From Clostridium amylolyticum (GTDB taxonomy: Bacteria > Bacillota > Clostridia > Clostridiales > Clostridiaceae), in the NCBI RefSeq assembly GCF_900142075.1, contig NZ_FQZO01000001.1:865586-929585 (forward strand): 64,000 nucleotides of DNA. The letters run 5' to 3'. A program made the position numbers and the translations under genes. This document shows, piece by piece, positions 25,672 through 33,440 of the stretch; positions within the stretch are counted from its first letter, which is position 1; every line of letters begins with the position of its first letter. The notes below the pieces were generated by a model that did not search any database, had not been told where the DNA came from, and saw nothing but the letters and a program-made list of their open reading frames with translations.

Positions 25672-25947
25672 ATGTATAGAGGAGGCTTTAATCCTGGAGG
25701 AATGATGGGAAGAGGGGGCAGAGTATTTAATTCAGCTCCTTGTCAAGGATTTAGTGGGAATTATCTAATATCTACAGGTATTACCTTAATAATAATCTTA
25801 GTATTGCTTTATGTGGGATACAGCATTTTTAAACATTACAGAGATAACTCTAATCCTGCTATAAAAATACTTAATGAGAAATTAGTTAATGGTGAAATCA
25901 CTGAAGAAGAATATGCAAAGAAAAAATCACTTTTACTTAAAAAATAG
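25672..25947 (+). CDS. Small single-pass membrane protein with SHOCT domain
   Basis: A 91-residue protein. A glycine/arginine-rich N-terminus (GGFNPGGMMGRGG) and one Cys (residue 24) precede a transmembrane helix (about 33-53). The C-terminal SHOCT motif (about 61-89, with LNEKLVNGEITEEEYAKKK) is a short helical module often linked to oligomerisation. AAAGGAG stands eight bases before the ATG. Directly followed by its own terminator and then a two-component system that may control it; function unknown. Confidence 0.8.
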   Translation: MYRGGFNPGGMMGRGGRVFNSAPCQGFSGNYLISTGITLIIILVLLYVGYSIFKHYRDNSNPAIKILNEKLVNGEITEEEYAKKKSLLLKK

Positions 25948-25978
25948 CTAGGGGAATTATTTCCCTAGCTTTTTTACA
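25946..25978 (+). terminator. Terminator after the SHOCT gene
   Basis: AGCTAGGGGAA pairs with TTTCCCTAGCT around a short loop and is followed by T6. It overlaps the stop codon. Confidence 0.85.
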
Positions 25979-26033
25979 ATAATAAAATATAATTAAAGTA
26001 AATAGCATTTTTAGAATGGTGTGATATAAATTT

Positions 26034-26729
26034 ATGAATAGTAATTATAAGATTTTAGTGGTGGATGATGAAAAAAATATAGTGGATGTGGTTAAGGCTT
26101 ATCTAGAAAAAGATGGCTTTTTTGTAATTACTGCTTCAGAGGGAGATGAAGCTTTAAAGCTTTTCCATAGTGAAAATCCTCATCTTGTGGTCTTGGATCT
26201 TATGATACCTAAAATTTCTGGTGAAGAGGTCTGTAAGAGAATACGCAGTGTCTCTACAGTGCCTATTATAATGCTTACTGCTAAAATAGATGAGGAAAAT
26301 AGAATTAACGGCATTTCTATAGGTGCCGACGATTATATACTTAAACCTTTTAGTGCCAGGGAATTAGTGGTAAGGGTTAGAGCTATTTTAAGAAGAGCTT
26401 ATAATGATTTTACTCCCCTAGCGGATGTGTTGTATTTTAATCAAGGGAGATTATTTATAGATGTAAAAAAGATGATAGTGAAAAAAGATGATGTGATTAT
26501 AAATTTAACTTCTAATGAGTTTAAAGTATTATTATCTTTAGTAAAAAATCCTGGAGATGTATTTTCACGAGAAAAGTTAATAGAATCTTCCTTTGGCATG
26601 GACTACGATGGTTTTGATAGAACTATAGATACTTACATAAAGAATTTGCGACAAAAGCTTGAGGACAATCCAAAAGATCCAAATTATATAGTGACTATAT
26701 ATGGAATGGGATATAAATTTATCCCCTAA
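26034..26729 (+). CDS. OmpR/PhoB-family response regulator
   Basis: A 231-residue two-component regulator. The receiver domain (1-120) has the acidic pocket VVDDEKN, the phosphoacceptor Asp in VLDLMIPKISGE and the conserved Lys in DYILKPF. A winged-helix DNA-binding domain follows (about 130-230) with the family ending DRTIDTYIKNLRQKLE and YGMGYKF. The ribosome site is weak (GGTGTGAT). Pairs with the kinase 59 bases downstream. Confidence 0.93.
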   Translation: MNSNYKILVVDDEKNIVDVVKAYLEKDGFFVITASEGDEALKLFHSENPHLVVLDLMIPKISGEEVCKRIRSVSTVPIIMLTAKIDEENRINGISIGADDYILKPFSARELVVRVRAILRRAYNDFTPLADVLYFNQGRLFIDVKKMIVKKDDVIINLTSNEFKVLLSLVKNPGDVFSREKLIESSFGMDYDGFDRTIDTYIKNLRQKLEDNPKDPNYIVTIYGMGYKFIP

Positions 26730-26788
26730 CTTTATTTTTTATATGAATTATTAATAAACCAAAGTATTTAATTTAAGTAGGTGTTAAT

Positions 26789-28183
26789 TTGAAAATTTCC
26801 TTAAAAAGAAAACTTATCTTTTCCTTTATAGTGGTAATTTTATCTTCTACCATTATCTCCGGTATTATATCTAATTACTTTATAAATAAGAAATTCAATG
26901 ACTACCTTATTAGTGAGCAAGATACTAAAATTCAAAATATTATTTCCATATTACAGGATTCTATTAAAGTTAATAACGATATCAGATACTTTAACAAGGA
27001 TGAGATCACAAGATATGCTGAAAATCAAGAATTGTATATAGAAATCAAAGATTTAGCTAAAAACACCATCTACTCCTCTGGGAATTCTCATTTTACTAGG
27101 AGAGATAATATGCGCAGGATGATGAACTCTATGGGAAAAAATTCTCCTATGATGGATGCTAAAAAATATATAGAAAAGGAATACCCATTAAAATATAATA
27201 ATTCTGTCATTGGTTATGCCACCATAGGATATTATTCTACTTCTTATTTCAGTTTGGCTTCCATCAATTTTTTATCCACTTTAAACAACTCTTTGATAAT
27301 TTCAACCCTTATAGCTTTGCTTTTAGGTCTAGTGGTAAGTATTATTATTTCCAAGGAACTTTCTAAGCCCTTGGTTAATATTACTGCTGCCACCAATAAG
27401 ATGAGGCAGGGAAATCTAGAAATTCGCTTAGAGGAAAAAGGTAATACCAGAGAGATCTCTGACTTATCTAAATCTGTTAACTATTTAGCAGATACCCTGA
27501 AAAACCAAGAGATGCTAAGGAAGAGACTTACCTCTGATATGGCTCACGAATTAAGGACTCCCCTCACCACCTTAAAAACCCATGTGGAAGCTTTTATGGA
27601 TGGAGTATGGGAAGTAAATAGTGATAGGCTGCAGATATTCTACGAAGAAATTGAAAGATTAAATTCCATGGTGGATGATTTATATAAATTATCTAAGTTG
27701 GAAGAATTAAACGTTAATTTAAACCTATCTAAGCTTGATATATCACAAGAATTAAGAAAAATAGTAGAAACTTATACTCCTATTTATGAGAAAGACGGCC
27801 ACTTGCTTTTAGCTGATATAGAGGATAATATAGACATCCTGGTGGACAAAGATAAGTTTAAACAGATAATTTATAACCTTTTATCTAATGCTTTAAAGTA
27901 TCTTAATTCTCATGGAAAAGTAGAGTTATCTTTACATAGAGAAGACGAGAACCTTTCAATCATCATTAAAGATAATGGCATAGGTATATCCAAGGAAGAT
28001 CTTCCCTTTATATTTGAACGATTTTTTAGAAGTGATGTATCTAGAAATAAAAGCACCGGAGGTTCCGGCATTGGACTAACCATTACAAAATCCTTTGTAG
28101 AAGCCCATGGAGGAAAAATTTCCGTTTCTAGCCTTTTAGGAGAAGGCACCTGTTTTAAAATTATTTTACCTATTAGAAATTAG
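26789..28183 (+). CDS. Membrane sensor histidine kinase
   Basis: A 464-residue kinase partner of the preceding regulator. Two membrane helices (about 9-29 and 165-190) flank an extracytoplasmic sensor region rich in Met (DNMRRMMNSMGKNSPMMD), suggesting metal or redox sensing. HAMP (about 190-240), HisKA with the phosphorylated His in SDMAHELRTPLTTLK, then HATPase_c with the N box QIIYNLLSNALKY, DNGIGI and GGSGIGLTI. Starts at TTG with AGGTG six bases upstream. The Met-rich sensor loop and the nearby SHOCT protein hint at envelope or copper stress, an inference only. Confidence 0.9.
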   Translation: MKISLKRKLIFSFIVVILSSTIISGIISNYFINKKFNDYLISEQDTKIQNIISILQDSIKVNNDIRYFNKDEITRYAENQELYIEIKDLAKNTIYSSGNSHFTRRDNMRRMMNSMGKNSPMMDAKKYIEKEYPLKYNNSVIGYATIGYYSTSYFSLASINFLSTLNNSLIISTLIALLLGLVVSIIISKELSKPLVNITAATNKMRQGNLEIRLEEKGNTREISDLSKSVNYLADTLKNQEMLRKRLTSDMAHELRTPLTTLKTHVEAFMDGVWEVNSDRLQIFYEEIERLNSMVDDLYKLSKLEELNVNLNLSKLDISQELRKIVETYTPIYEKDGHLLLADIEDNIDILVDKDKFKQIIYNLLSNALKYLNSHGKVELSLHREDENLSIIIKDNGIGISKEDLPFIFERFFRSDVSRNKSTGGSGIGLTITKSFVEAHGGKISVSSLLGEGTCFKIILPIRN

Positions 28184-28209
28184 GATATTTAATTTAATAA
28201 TAAAGTGTA

Positions 28210-28238
28210 TTGACATAATGTAAATTAAGTGATAGCAT
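28210..28238 (+). promoter_or_regulatory. Candidate promoter of the T-box leader
   Basis: TTGACA (28210-28215), a 17-base spacer and TAGCAT (28233-28238, four of six consensus). It stands about 40 bases before the start of T-box stem I. Confidence 0.45.
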
Positions 28239-28467
28239 TATACAAAATAGTATATTAATTCAAATTAACTATGATAGGAAGAGTAAGTTCATATATTCCT
28301 TTTCAGCGAATTAGGGATGGTGGAAGCCTAATGGTAAGTATGTACTGAATGACCTCCTGGAGTTGTTTACCTGAAATTATATTAGGGTAAAACGGAGTTC
28401 CACCGTTAAAAGGAAATAAGCGAATCTATGATTTTGGATTAAGCAGGATGGTACCGTGGGATACTAC

Positions 28468-28498
28468 TCTCACTCCTACAATGGAGTGAGATTTTTTT
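28468..28498 (+). terminator. T-box terminator 1
   Basis: CTCACTCC pairs with GGAGTGAG around a six-base loop and is followed by A and T7. It is the intrinsic terminator of the first T-box unit. Confidence 0.85.
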
Positions 28499-28563
28499 AT
28501 ATCTTTATGCCTTCTTAAAACAAAATTTTTAGATTAATTTGGGTGGTACCGCGGAAATCTTTC

Positions 28564-28598
28564 GTCCCTGAACTGTTTTATGTTCAGGGACTTTTTTA
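28564..28598 (+). terminator. T-box terminator 2
   Basis: GTCCCTGAAC pairs perfectly with GTTCAGGGAC around an eight-base loop, then T6. It is the intrinsic terminator of the second T-box unit, 80 bases before the synthetase start. Confidence 0.87.
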
Positions 28599-28679
28599 TG
28601 GCCATAAAATTTCAATTTAAACCTTTCTTTGTATACCGGGTATGAAGAAAAAAAGCAATAATATAAAGGAGATGAATAC

Positions 28680-29957
28680 ATGGAACGTGTATTAGTAAAA
28701 GATTTAAGTAACACAATAGATGAAAAGGTTAAGCTGCAAGGATGGATTCAAAGAATAAGGAAACTAGGGAAAATAGCCTTTATTATTCTAAGAGATAGAT
28801 CAGGCAGTGTTCAATGTGTAGTAAATACTAAAGAAATAGAAATAAAAGGCTTAAAGCTTGAAACCGTGGTAGAGGTCATAGGTAATGTGGCTAAAAGTGA
28901 TAAAGTAGAGCTTCAGGTTACAAGTTTAAATATTATAAATGAAGTGAAGATAGACCTTCCTATAGAAATAAATAAAACAGAGTTAGAGGCCAACTTAGAC
29001 ACTATTTTAAATAATAGAGCCTTGAGCTTAAGACATGAAAAGACCAATGCTGTATTTAAAATTCAAGCCTGCCTTGCCCAAAGCTTTGGTGAATTCCTAC
29101 AAGGAGAAGGCTTCACACAAGTGTTCACTCCAAAGATAGTGGCTGAAGGGGCTGAAGGTGGTACAGAATTATTTGAACTTAAGTACTTTGAACAAAAAGC
29201 CTATTTAGCTCAAAGCCCTCAATTTTATAAGCAGATGATGGTAGGTGCTGGTTACGAAAGAATATTTGAAATAGGACACGTATATAGAGCCGAGGAGCAT
29301 AATACCAATAGACATTTAAATGAATATGTAAGCTTAGATTTAGAAATGGCTTTTATTGAAGATGAAAGAGATGTAATGGATTTGGAAACAAGGCTCTTAA
29401 AATATATGCTGGAAAGGCTGAAAATACGTTGCGAAAAAGAATTAAATCTTTTAGAAGCTGAACTTCCAGTAATAGATAAAGCGATAGTTTCTATTCCACT
29501 GCCTGAGGCAATTAAGATACTACAAGAAAAATACGGCAAAAAGGACTTAACTAATGATATTGACCCTGAAGGTGAAAGATTAATTTCAGTATATGTAAAA
29601 GAAAAATATAATAGCGATTTTCTCTTCTTAACTCATTATCCAGTAAAAAAAAGGCCAATGTACACTATGCCTGCTGAAAATAGGTTAACTCATAGTTTTG
29701 ACCTTATTTTTAGAGGACTAGAAATCACCACTGGAGGCCAGAGAATCCATAATTATGAGATGCTTAAAAGCAATATGGAATTAAAGGGATTAAATCCTGA
29801 TTCCTTTAAGGATTATTTAGAGACCTTTAAATATGGTATGCCTCCTCATGGAGGATTGGCCATAGGATTAGAGAGATTAACAGCTCAGCTTTTAGGCTTC
29901 AAAAATATCCGGGAAGCTACGTTGTTTCCAAGAGATAGGGATAGGTTAACCCCATAG
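28680..29957 (+). CDS. Archaeal-type (probably non-discriminating) aspartyl-tRNA synthetase
   Basis: A 425-residue class IIb synthetase: N-terminal OB-fold anticodon-binding domain (1-100; VKLQGWIQRIRKLGK, FIILRDRSGSVQCVV) and catalytic core with motif 2 (GHVYRAEEHNTNRHLNEY) and motif 3 (GLAIGLERLTAQLL). The length and the lack of the bacterial GAD insertion mark the archaeal AspRS form, found in some clostridia beside the bacterial one. Such enzymes often charge both tRNA-Asp and tRNA-Asn, the latter then being amidated by GatCAB. AAGGAG lies eight bases upstream. Controlled by the T-box leader. Confidence 0.88.
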   Translation: MERVLVKDLSNTIDEKVKLQGWIQRIRKLGKIAFIILRDRSGSVQCVVNTKEIEIKGLKLETVVEVIGNVAKSDKVELQVTSLNIINEVKIDLPIEINKTELEANLDTILNNRALSLRHEKTNAVFKIQACLAQSFGEFLQGEGFTQVFTPKIVAEGAEGGTELFELKYFEQKAYLAQSPQFYKQMMVGAGYERIFEIGHVYRAEEHNTNRHLNEYVSLDLEMAFIEDERDVMDLETRLLKYMLERLKIRCEKELNLLEAELPVIDKAIVSIPLPEAIKILQEKYGKKDLTNDIDPEGERLISVYVKEKYNSDFLFLTHYPVKKRPMYTMPAENRLTHSFDLIFRGLEITTGGQRIHNYEMLKSNMELKGLNPDSFKDYLETFKYGMPPHGGLAIGLERLTAQLLGFKNIREATLFPRDRDRLTP

Positions 29958-29971
29958 GAATAAAAAAATAT

Positions 29972-30011
29972 GAGCATTCACAGATGTATGTAAACAGATC
30001 TATGAATGCTC
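29972..30011 (-). terminator. Terminator of the ArsR operon
   Basis: GAGCATTCACAGAT pairs with ATCTATGAATGCTC with one mismatch. On the minus strand it is followed by ATATTTTTTTATT. It lies between the convergent synthetase gene and the ArsR gene. Confidence 0.75.
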
Positions 30012-30023
30012 TCCACTATACTC

Positions 30024-30569
30024 TCACACCAATGTATAGATATTATTTTTTCTTTCAAGTATATTAAAAGCTATCATTTCTCTTCTAATGGTACAAAAAT
30101 CATCATGGAAATCTGCAATGATTATGTTAACTTCTCTTTCGGGGTACATCTTTCCTGGCTGAAATGCCTTTGCTATTTCTTCTAATACAATTTTTCTTTT
30201 CTTTTGCTGCACAGGAATGGATTTAAGCTTGCCATATTCAAAAAAAGCATTTATCACGCTGTTTCTATACTGTTCTTCCCTCTCCTTTTGCTTATATTTT
30301 TCTGGCTCTTCTATATTAATTAAATCTCTTAAGGTTAATGAAAGCATATTATAATTTAAATGGTACACCACGTAATATTGTTCCTTAACAGAATAAACTA
30401 AATCTACTTCCTCCAGTTTCTTTAAATGAAAGGATATGGTAGAAGGCGCTAAATTTAATCTTTCTGATAATAATTCCACATACATAGGACTTTCCATTAA
30501 ATTATTTATTATCAATAGCCTTGACTTATCTGCAAGACACTTAAATATTTTTATACAATCTTTTTTCAC
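30024..30569 (-). CDS. ArsR-family regulator fused to a DUF2087 domain
   Basis: A 181-residue protein: N-terminal winged HTH of the ArsR type (IFKCLADKSRLLIINNL, LAPSTISFHLKKLEEVDLV) and a C-terminal DUF2087 domain (about 110-181; KIVLEEIAKAFQPGKMYPEREVN). The usual ArsR metal cysteines are not present. A longer frame opens at 30596, but AAGGAGG lies inside it, so the GTG at 30569, six bases beyond that site, is taken as the start. It begins one base after the upstream stop, implying translational coupling. Confidence 0.82.
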   Translation of the reverse strand: MKKDCIKIFKCLADKSRLLIINNLMESPMYVELLSERLNLAPSTISFHLKKLEEVDLVYSVKEQYYVVYHLNYNMLSLTLRDLINIEEPEKYKQKEREEQYRNSVINAFFEYGKLKSIPVQQKKRKIVLEEIAKAFQPGKMYPEREVNIIIADFHDDFCTIRREMIAFNILERKNNIYTLV

Positions 30570-30570
30570 G

Positions 30571-30978
30571 CTAAGCCTCCTTGTAAAATTTATCATAGTA
30601 TTCTATAAATAAATTCTTAATCTTCTCTGCTGCTTCTAGCTTTATTTGCTCTTTATAATATTCCTCCATCATATTAAATTCTTTATCCTTAGCCATTTTC
30701 TCTTTCCAAGGTGCTGGTATCTTATTAAAAAAAGCAAGATATGCTTTTGAAAGCTTATTAAGCTCTGCTTCTTCAGATTCGATATTTCTACATGAGTTAT
30801 TATAGCTTATATTAAACATTTTGTAGAATATATCCCCCACATTTACCTTTATACTTTCTAATATGGACTCATCTATTGAACCTTCTTCTCTTAATCTAAC
30901 AGAATTCTCTTTCCACAGATTTATTATTTCTGTAATTTCATTTAAATACGCCTCTTTTAATTGTTCACATAAAGTCAT
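30571..30978 (-). CDS. Conserved-looking helical protein of unknown function
   Basis: A 135-residue, charged, helix-rich protein (Glu/Lys heptad-like runs throughout; one IPAPWKEKMAKDKEF segment) with no recognisable domain, signal or membrane helix. ATG 30978 has AGGAGG eight bases upstream; a TTG at 30984 is too close to that site. The last codons (AAG GAG GCT TAG) supply the ribosome site for the ArsR gene, so expression of the two is linked. Fe/metal ligands are sparse (two Cys). Confidence 0.65.
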   Translation of the reverse strand: MTLCEQLKEAYLNEITEIINLWKENSVRLREEGSIDESILESIKVNVGDIFYKMFNISYNNSCRNIESEEAELNKLSKAYLAFFNKIPAPWKEKMAKDKEFNMMEEYYKEQIKLEAAEKIKNLFIEYYDKFYKEA

Positions 30979-31027
30979 TTTCAAAGCCTCCTAAATTCTC
31001 ATTATCCTTTTTAATAGTATTATAAAA

Positions 31028-32065
31028 TTACAATAATATTTTTGAATCCTTCATCAGTACTTTATTATCGATTTCAATTTTCATTGGTGAAAATATAAAA
31101 TCCATATGAAGCTTAGATGAATTTTTTCCTCCGAACATATCATTCATTCCTACCGCTACATGAGCAGTTCCTTTACACTTTTCATCCATTACTGTAGAAC
31201 CAATGACTTCTTTAATATTGTCATTTAAGCCAATACCAAACTCCGCCAGTATATCGCTATCTCCTGGGAATTTCTTTATAAATTCCAACAATTCCTTTGA
31301 TGAACAGTTTATCAGATTACCTGCTTTAAACTCTAATAGTACATTAATTAATTTTTCTCCTTCCAATGTAACCTGTGGAATTAATATTTCTCCCTCTGCA
31401 CTATGTTCTATAGGAGCGATAAATACCTCTCCACAAGGAATATCTCCATTACCATCATCTTTGTGCCACTTTCTATTCTTTAAACTAAATGTAAGAATTC
31501 TATTGTCTCCACTGTAGATAGTAACTTTATTCTTACCATTTAACTTCTTTATAAGGTTTCTGCATTCTTCCTTTAGCTTTTTGAAATCAACGCTTAATGC
31601 ATTGTACATAGATTTCTTATAAACTTCGTAGTCTATCCCCTCTTCTAAAGCATTTTCTTCCGTTGGTATTCTAACTTGAATAAATAACTCTTTTCCTTCA
31701 GCAATTGCTGTAAAAAGCTTTCTCATGTATGCACCATACAAAGGAAGTTTTTCTTTGGGAAAATTTTTATGGGGAGCTGGGCCGTACATAAATATATCAA
31801 TTACACTATCCGCTAATTTAAATACCTCAAAATATTTATCTGGAAAATCTAAGTATTCTTGTGACACCTCTTCAAAATATGTTTTAATAAATTCTCTAGA
31901 TTGCTGCCATCTAATAGGTACCGCTCCAGCCTTAGCAATCTCTAATGCGAACTTATCCAGTATATTTAAATCACTATTTTCTCCCCAAAAATTTAGTAGG
32001 ACTATAGACCCTTTTTTAATTTCAAAGCCACTGACCATGTTTGGAATAACCTCTGTAAAATTCAT
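31028..32065 (-). CDS. M29-type metallo-aminopeptidase (AmpS/AmpT family)
   Basis: A 345-residue cytoplasmic aminopeptidase resembling the thermophilic leucyl aminopeptidases. Metal and catalytic signatures of family M29 are seen in order: GDIPCGEVFIAPIE (Glu ligand), LAEFGIGLNDN (Glu), GTAHVAVGMN (His) and the closing HMDFIFSP (His, Asp). It removes N-terminal residues from peptides. AGGAGGG-like site before the ATG. First gene of a three-gene operon with the helical protein and the ArsR/DUF2087 regulator. Confidence 0.85.
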   Translation of the reverse strand: MNFTEVIPNMVSGFEIKKGSIVLLNFWGENSDLNILDKFALEIAKAGAVPIRWQQSREFIKTYFEEVSQEYLDFPDKYFEVFKLADSVIDIFMYGPAPHKNFPKEKLPLYGAYMRKLFTAIAEGKELFIQVRIPTEENALEEGIDYEVYKKSMYNALSVDFKKLKEECRNLIKKLNGKNKVTIYSGDNRILTFSLKNRKWHKDDGNGDIPCGEVFIAPIEHSAEGEILIPQVTLEGEKLINVLLEFKAGNLINCSSKELLEFIKKFPGDSDILAEFGIGLNDNIKEVIGSTVMDEKCKGTAHVAVGMNDMFGGKNSSKLHMDFIFSPMKIEIDNKVLMKDSKILL

Positions 32066-32282
32066 TTTACCCCTCCTAAAATATACCCTATAAATTATTT
32101 ATTGTTTTAAATAACACAAAATTAAATATATAAATTCATTTCTATATTTATCTAATCAAATTATAACAATAGTAACATTAATAGTCAATCTATTTCTATA
32201 TATATAAAAACACTTTTATTTTACAATTCTTAATTAGTCAAAGTTTTATTACCTTTAATATCTTGAAAAATAGCATTAAAAT

Positions 32283-32316
32283 ATCCTAGTAAGGCAAGAA
32301 GATGCTTTACTAGGAT
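32283..32316 (-). terminator. Terminator of the HxlR regulator
   Basis: ATCCTAGTAAGGC pairs with GCTTTACTAGGAT (one G:T) around an eight-base loop; on the minus strand TATTTTAA follows. It lies 40 bases past the HxlR stop. The rest of 32066-32357 is AT-rich with no gene seen. Confidence 0.65.
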
Positions 32317-32357
32317 TAATTTATTTCTTATACTAATTTAAATTATATATAAACTAT

Positions 32358-32699
32358 TTAATTATTTTGATTTTTCGCTCCCCACTCGCATAACTCTTCC
32401 AAAACGGGTAATAAAGTCACCGCTTTGTCTGTAAGACTATACTCAACTTTAGGGGGAATTTGAGGATACTCTTTCCGCTTCACAAGACCATCCGCTTCCA
32501 ATTCTTTTAGTTGTGAACTCAATACTTTAAAAGTAATATTTCCTATTTGTTTTTTCAGTTCATTAAAGCGAACCGTTTGATTTTCTGCTAAAAGGTAAAT
32601 AATAACCATTTTCCACTTACCACCAATAACTGACATTGTATAACCAAAAGGTGTATCTTGAATATTTTTGACTTTACCTTTATATTCAGCCATCCCCAT
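32358..32699 (-). CDS. HxlR-family transcriptional regulator (I)
   Basis: A 113-residue winged-helix regulator: GKWKMVIIYLLAENQTVRFNELKK, the recognition region LSSQLKELEADGLVKRKEY and the wing PPKVEYSLT. HxlR proteins usually answer to reactive or toxic small molecules and control a divergent enzyme gene. The frame is open to 32732, but ATG 32699 has AAAGGA ten bases away. It lacks the conserved N-terminal Cys of the classic redox/formaldehyde sensors in this position. Divergent from ridA, with two palindromes between. Confidence 0.85.
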   Translation of the reverse strand: MGMAEYKGKVKNIQDTPFGYTMSVIGGKWKMVIIYLLAENQTVRFNELKKQIGNITFKVLSSQLKELEADGLVKRKEYPQIPPKVEYSLTDKAVTLLPVLEELCEWGAKNQNN

Positions 32700-32718
32700 A
32701 CTTACACTATCCTTTCGA

Positions 32719-32778
32719 ATAGTACCTATCAAAAAAGTGCGTACTATTTTTTTATTTGAGCTTAGTATATACTAAGCT
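32719..32778. promoter_or_regulatory. Operator region of the HxlR/RidA divergon
   Basis: Two inverted repeats in the intergenic space: ATAGTAC (32719-32725) with GTACTAT (32741-32747), and a perfect 20-bp palindrome centred at 32768/32769 (AGCTTAGTAT and its complement). Position between divergent promoters fits autoregulation and control of ridA by HxlR. Confidence 0.5.
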
Positions 32779-32804
32779 TAATTTAAAGTAAAGGAGTGAT
32801 AATA

Positions 32805-33197
32805 ATGTCTAATGCTAAAATCTACAGTCACGGTCTTCCATGGGATGGAGAACACGGTATCTCCCAGGGCTACTGTATTGACGGCATCATATACATTTCG
32901 GGTCAATTCTCCCATGATATGCAGGGCACTTTTGTTGGGGAGGGCGATATCGAGGCACAGACCAAGCAGACACTGGAGAATCTGGATCGCGTGCTGGCGG
33001 GATTTGGTGCTACAAGGTTGAACCTTGCTGAGGTAGAGATCTTTCTGACAAACCCACAAGAGCATTTTGAAAAGTGCATCAGCATCTTCAAGGAGTATAT
33101 GGGCGACCATAGACCAGCCGGTACCCTAGTAGGTGTGTCTGGTATGGCGTTCCCTGACCAGCTCATTGAAATTCGTGCAATTGCACACATCTCCTAA
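32805..33197 (+). CDS. RidA/YjgF-family enamine/imine deaminase-like protein
   Basis: A 130-residue trimeric Rid protein. The conserved SGQ region (IIYISGQFSHD) and the C-terminal IEIRAIAHI are present; the catalytic-type Arg of RidA proper (around residue 105) is represented by the GDHRPAGTLVGV segment. It may hydrolyse reactive imines or act on a specific substrate sensed by HxlR. ATG 32805 has AAGGAG eight bases upstream. Its codons are clearly more G+C-rich (many C/G-ending) than all neighbours, a sign of recent acquisition. Confidence 0.85.
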   Translation: MSNAKIYSHGLPWDGEHGISQGYCIDGIIYISGQFSHDMQGTFVGEGDIEAQTKQTLENLDRVLAGFGATRLNLAEVEIFLTNPQEHFEKCISIFKEYMGDHRPAGTLVGVSGMAFPDQLIEIRAIAHIS

Positions 33198-33295
33198 CTC
33201 GCTTACAGTACCCAAGGAGGTGCTCATCAGCCATCTAAAAAACACGATTACTATTAGCGCAAAGTAAAATAGTCTTCGTCAAGTATGAATAACAT

Positions 33296-33341
33296 TATAA
33301 AATAGTCCCCATCTGATTGCTAGATGGGACTATTTTATAAT
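33296..33341. terminator. Bidirectional terminator after ridA
   Basis: A 17-bp stem with one bulged C (ATAAAATAGTCCCC on the left, GGGACTATTTTAT on the right) flanked by A/T runs. A strong ribosome-like AAGGAGGT at 33214-33221 followed by only 15 codons suggests a gene scrap between ridA and this hairpin. Confidence 0.8.
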
Positions 33342-33440
33342 AAGTTATACTATCTTTAAAGGATACGTTTTCGTAGGCTGATCTTCTATATTTAATGTGT
33401 GTTTAAGGAATTTATCCTTTATGTTAACTACTTACTTTAA

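Larger units (their letters stand above)
28268..28600 (+). promoter_or_regulatory. T-box riboswitch with duplicated T-box/terminator modules
   Basis: Leader that senses uncharged tRNA. Stem I carries the distal AG-bulge region (CAGCGA) and the GGGATGGTGGA terminal loop (28315-28325). A first T-box sequence GGATGGTACCGTGG (28446-28459) precedes terminator 1. A second T-box, GGGTGGTACCGCGG (28541-28554), precedes terminator 2. Only about 40 bases separate terminator 1 from the second T-box, too few for a second stem I, so one sensor appears to serve two antiterminator/terminator units. The likely specifier region is CTGAATGACC (28343-28352), containing GAC, AAT and GAA. Confidence 0.88.

Noticed and set aside
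32778..33190. Alternative frames on both strands across ridA
   Set aside because: The GC-rich codons of ridA leave other frames open by chance; only the RidA frame has family motifs and a ribosome site.
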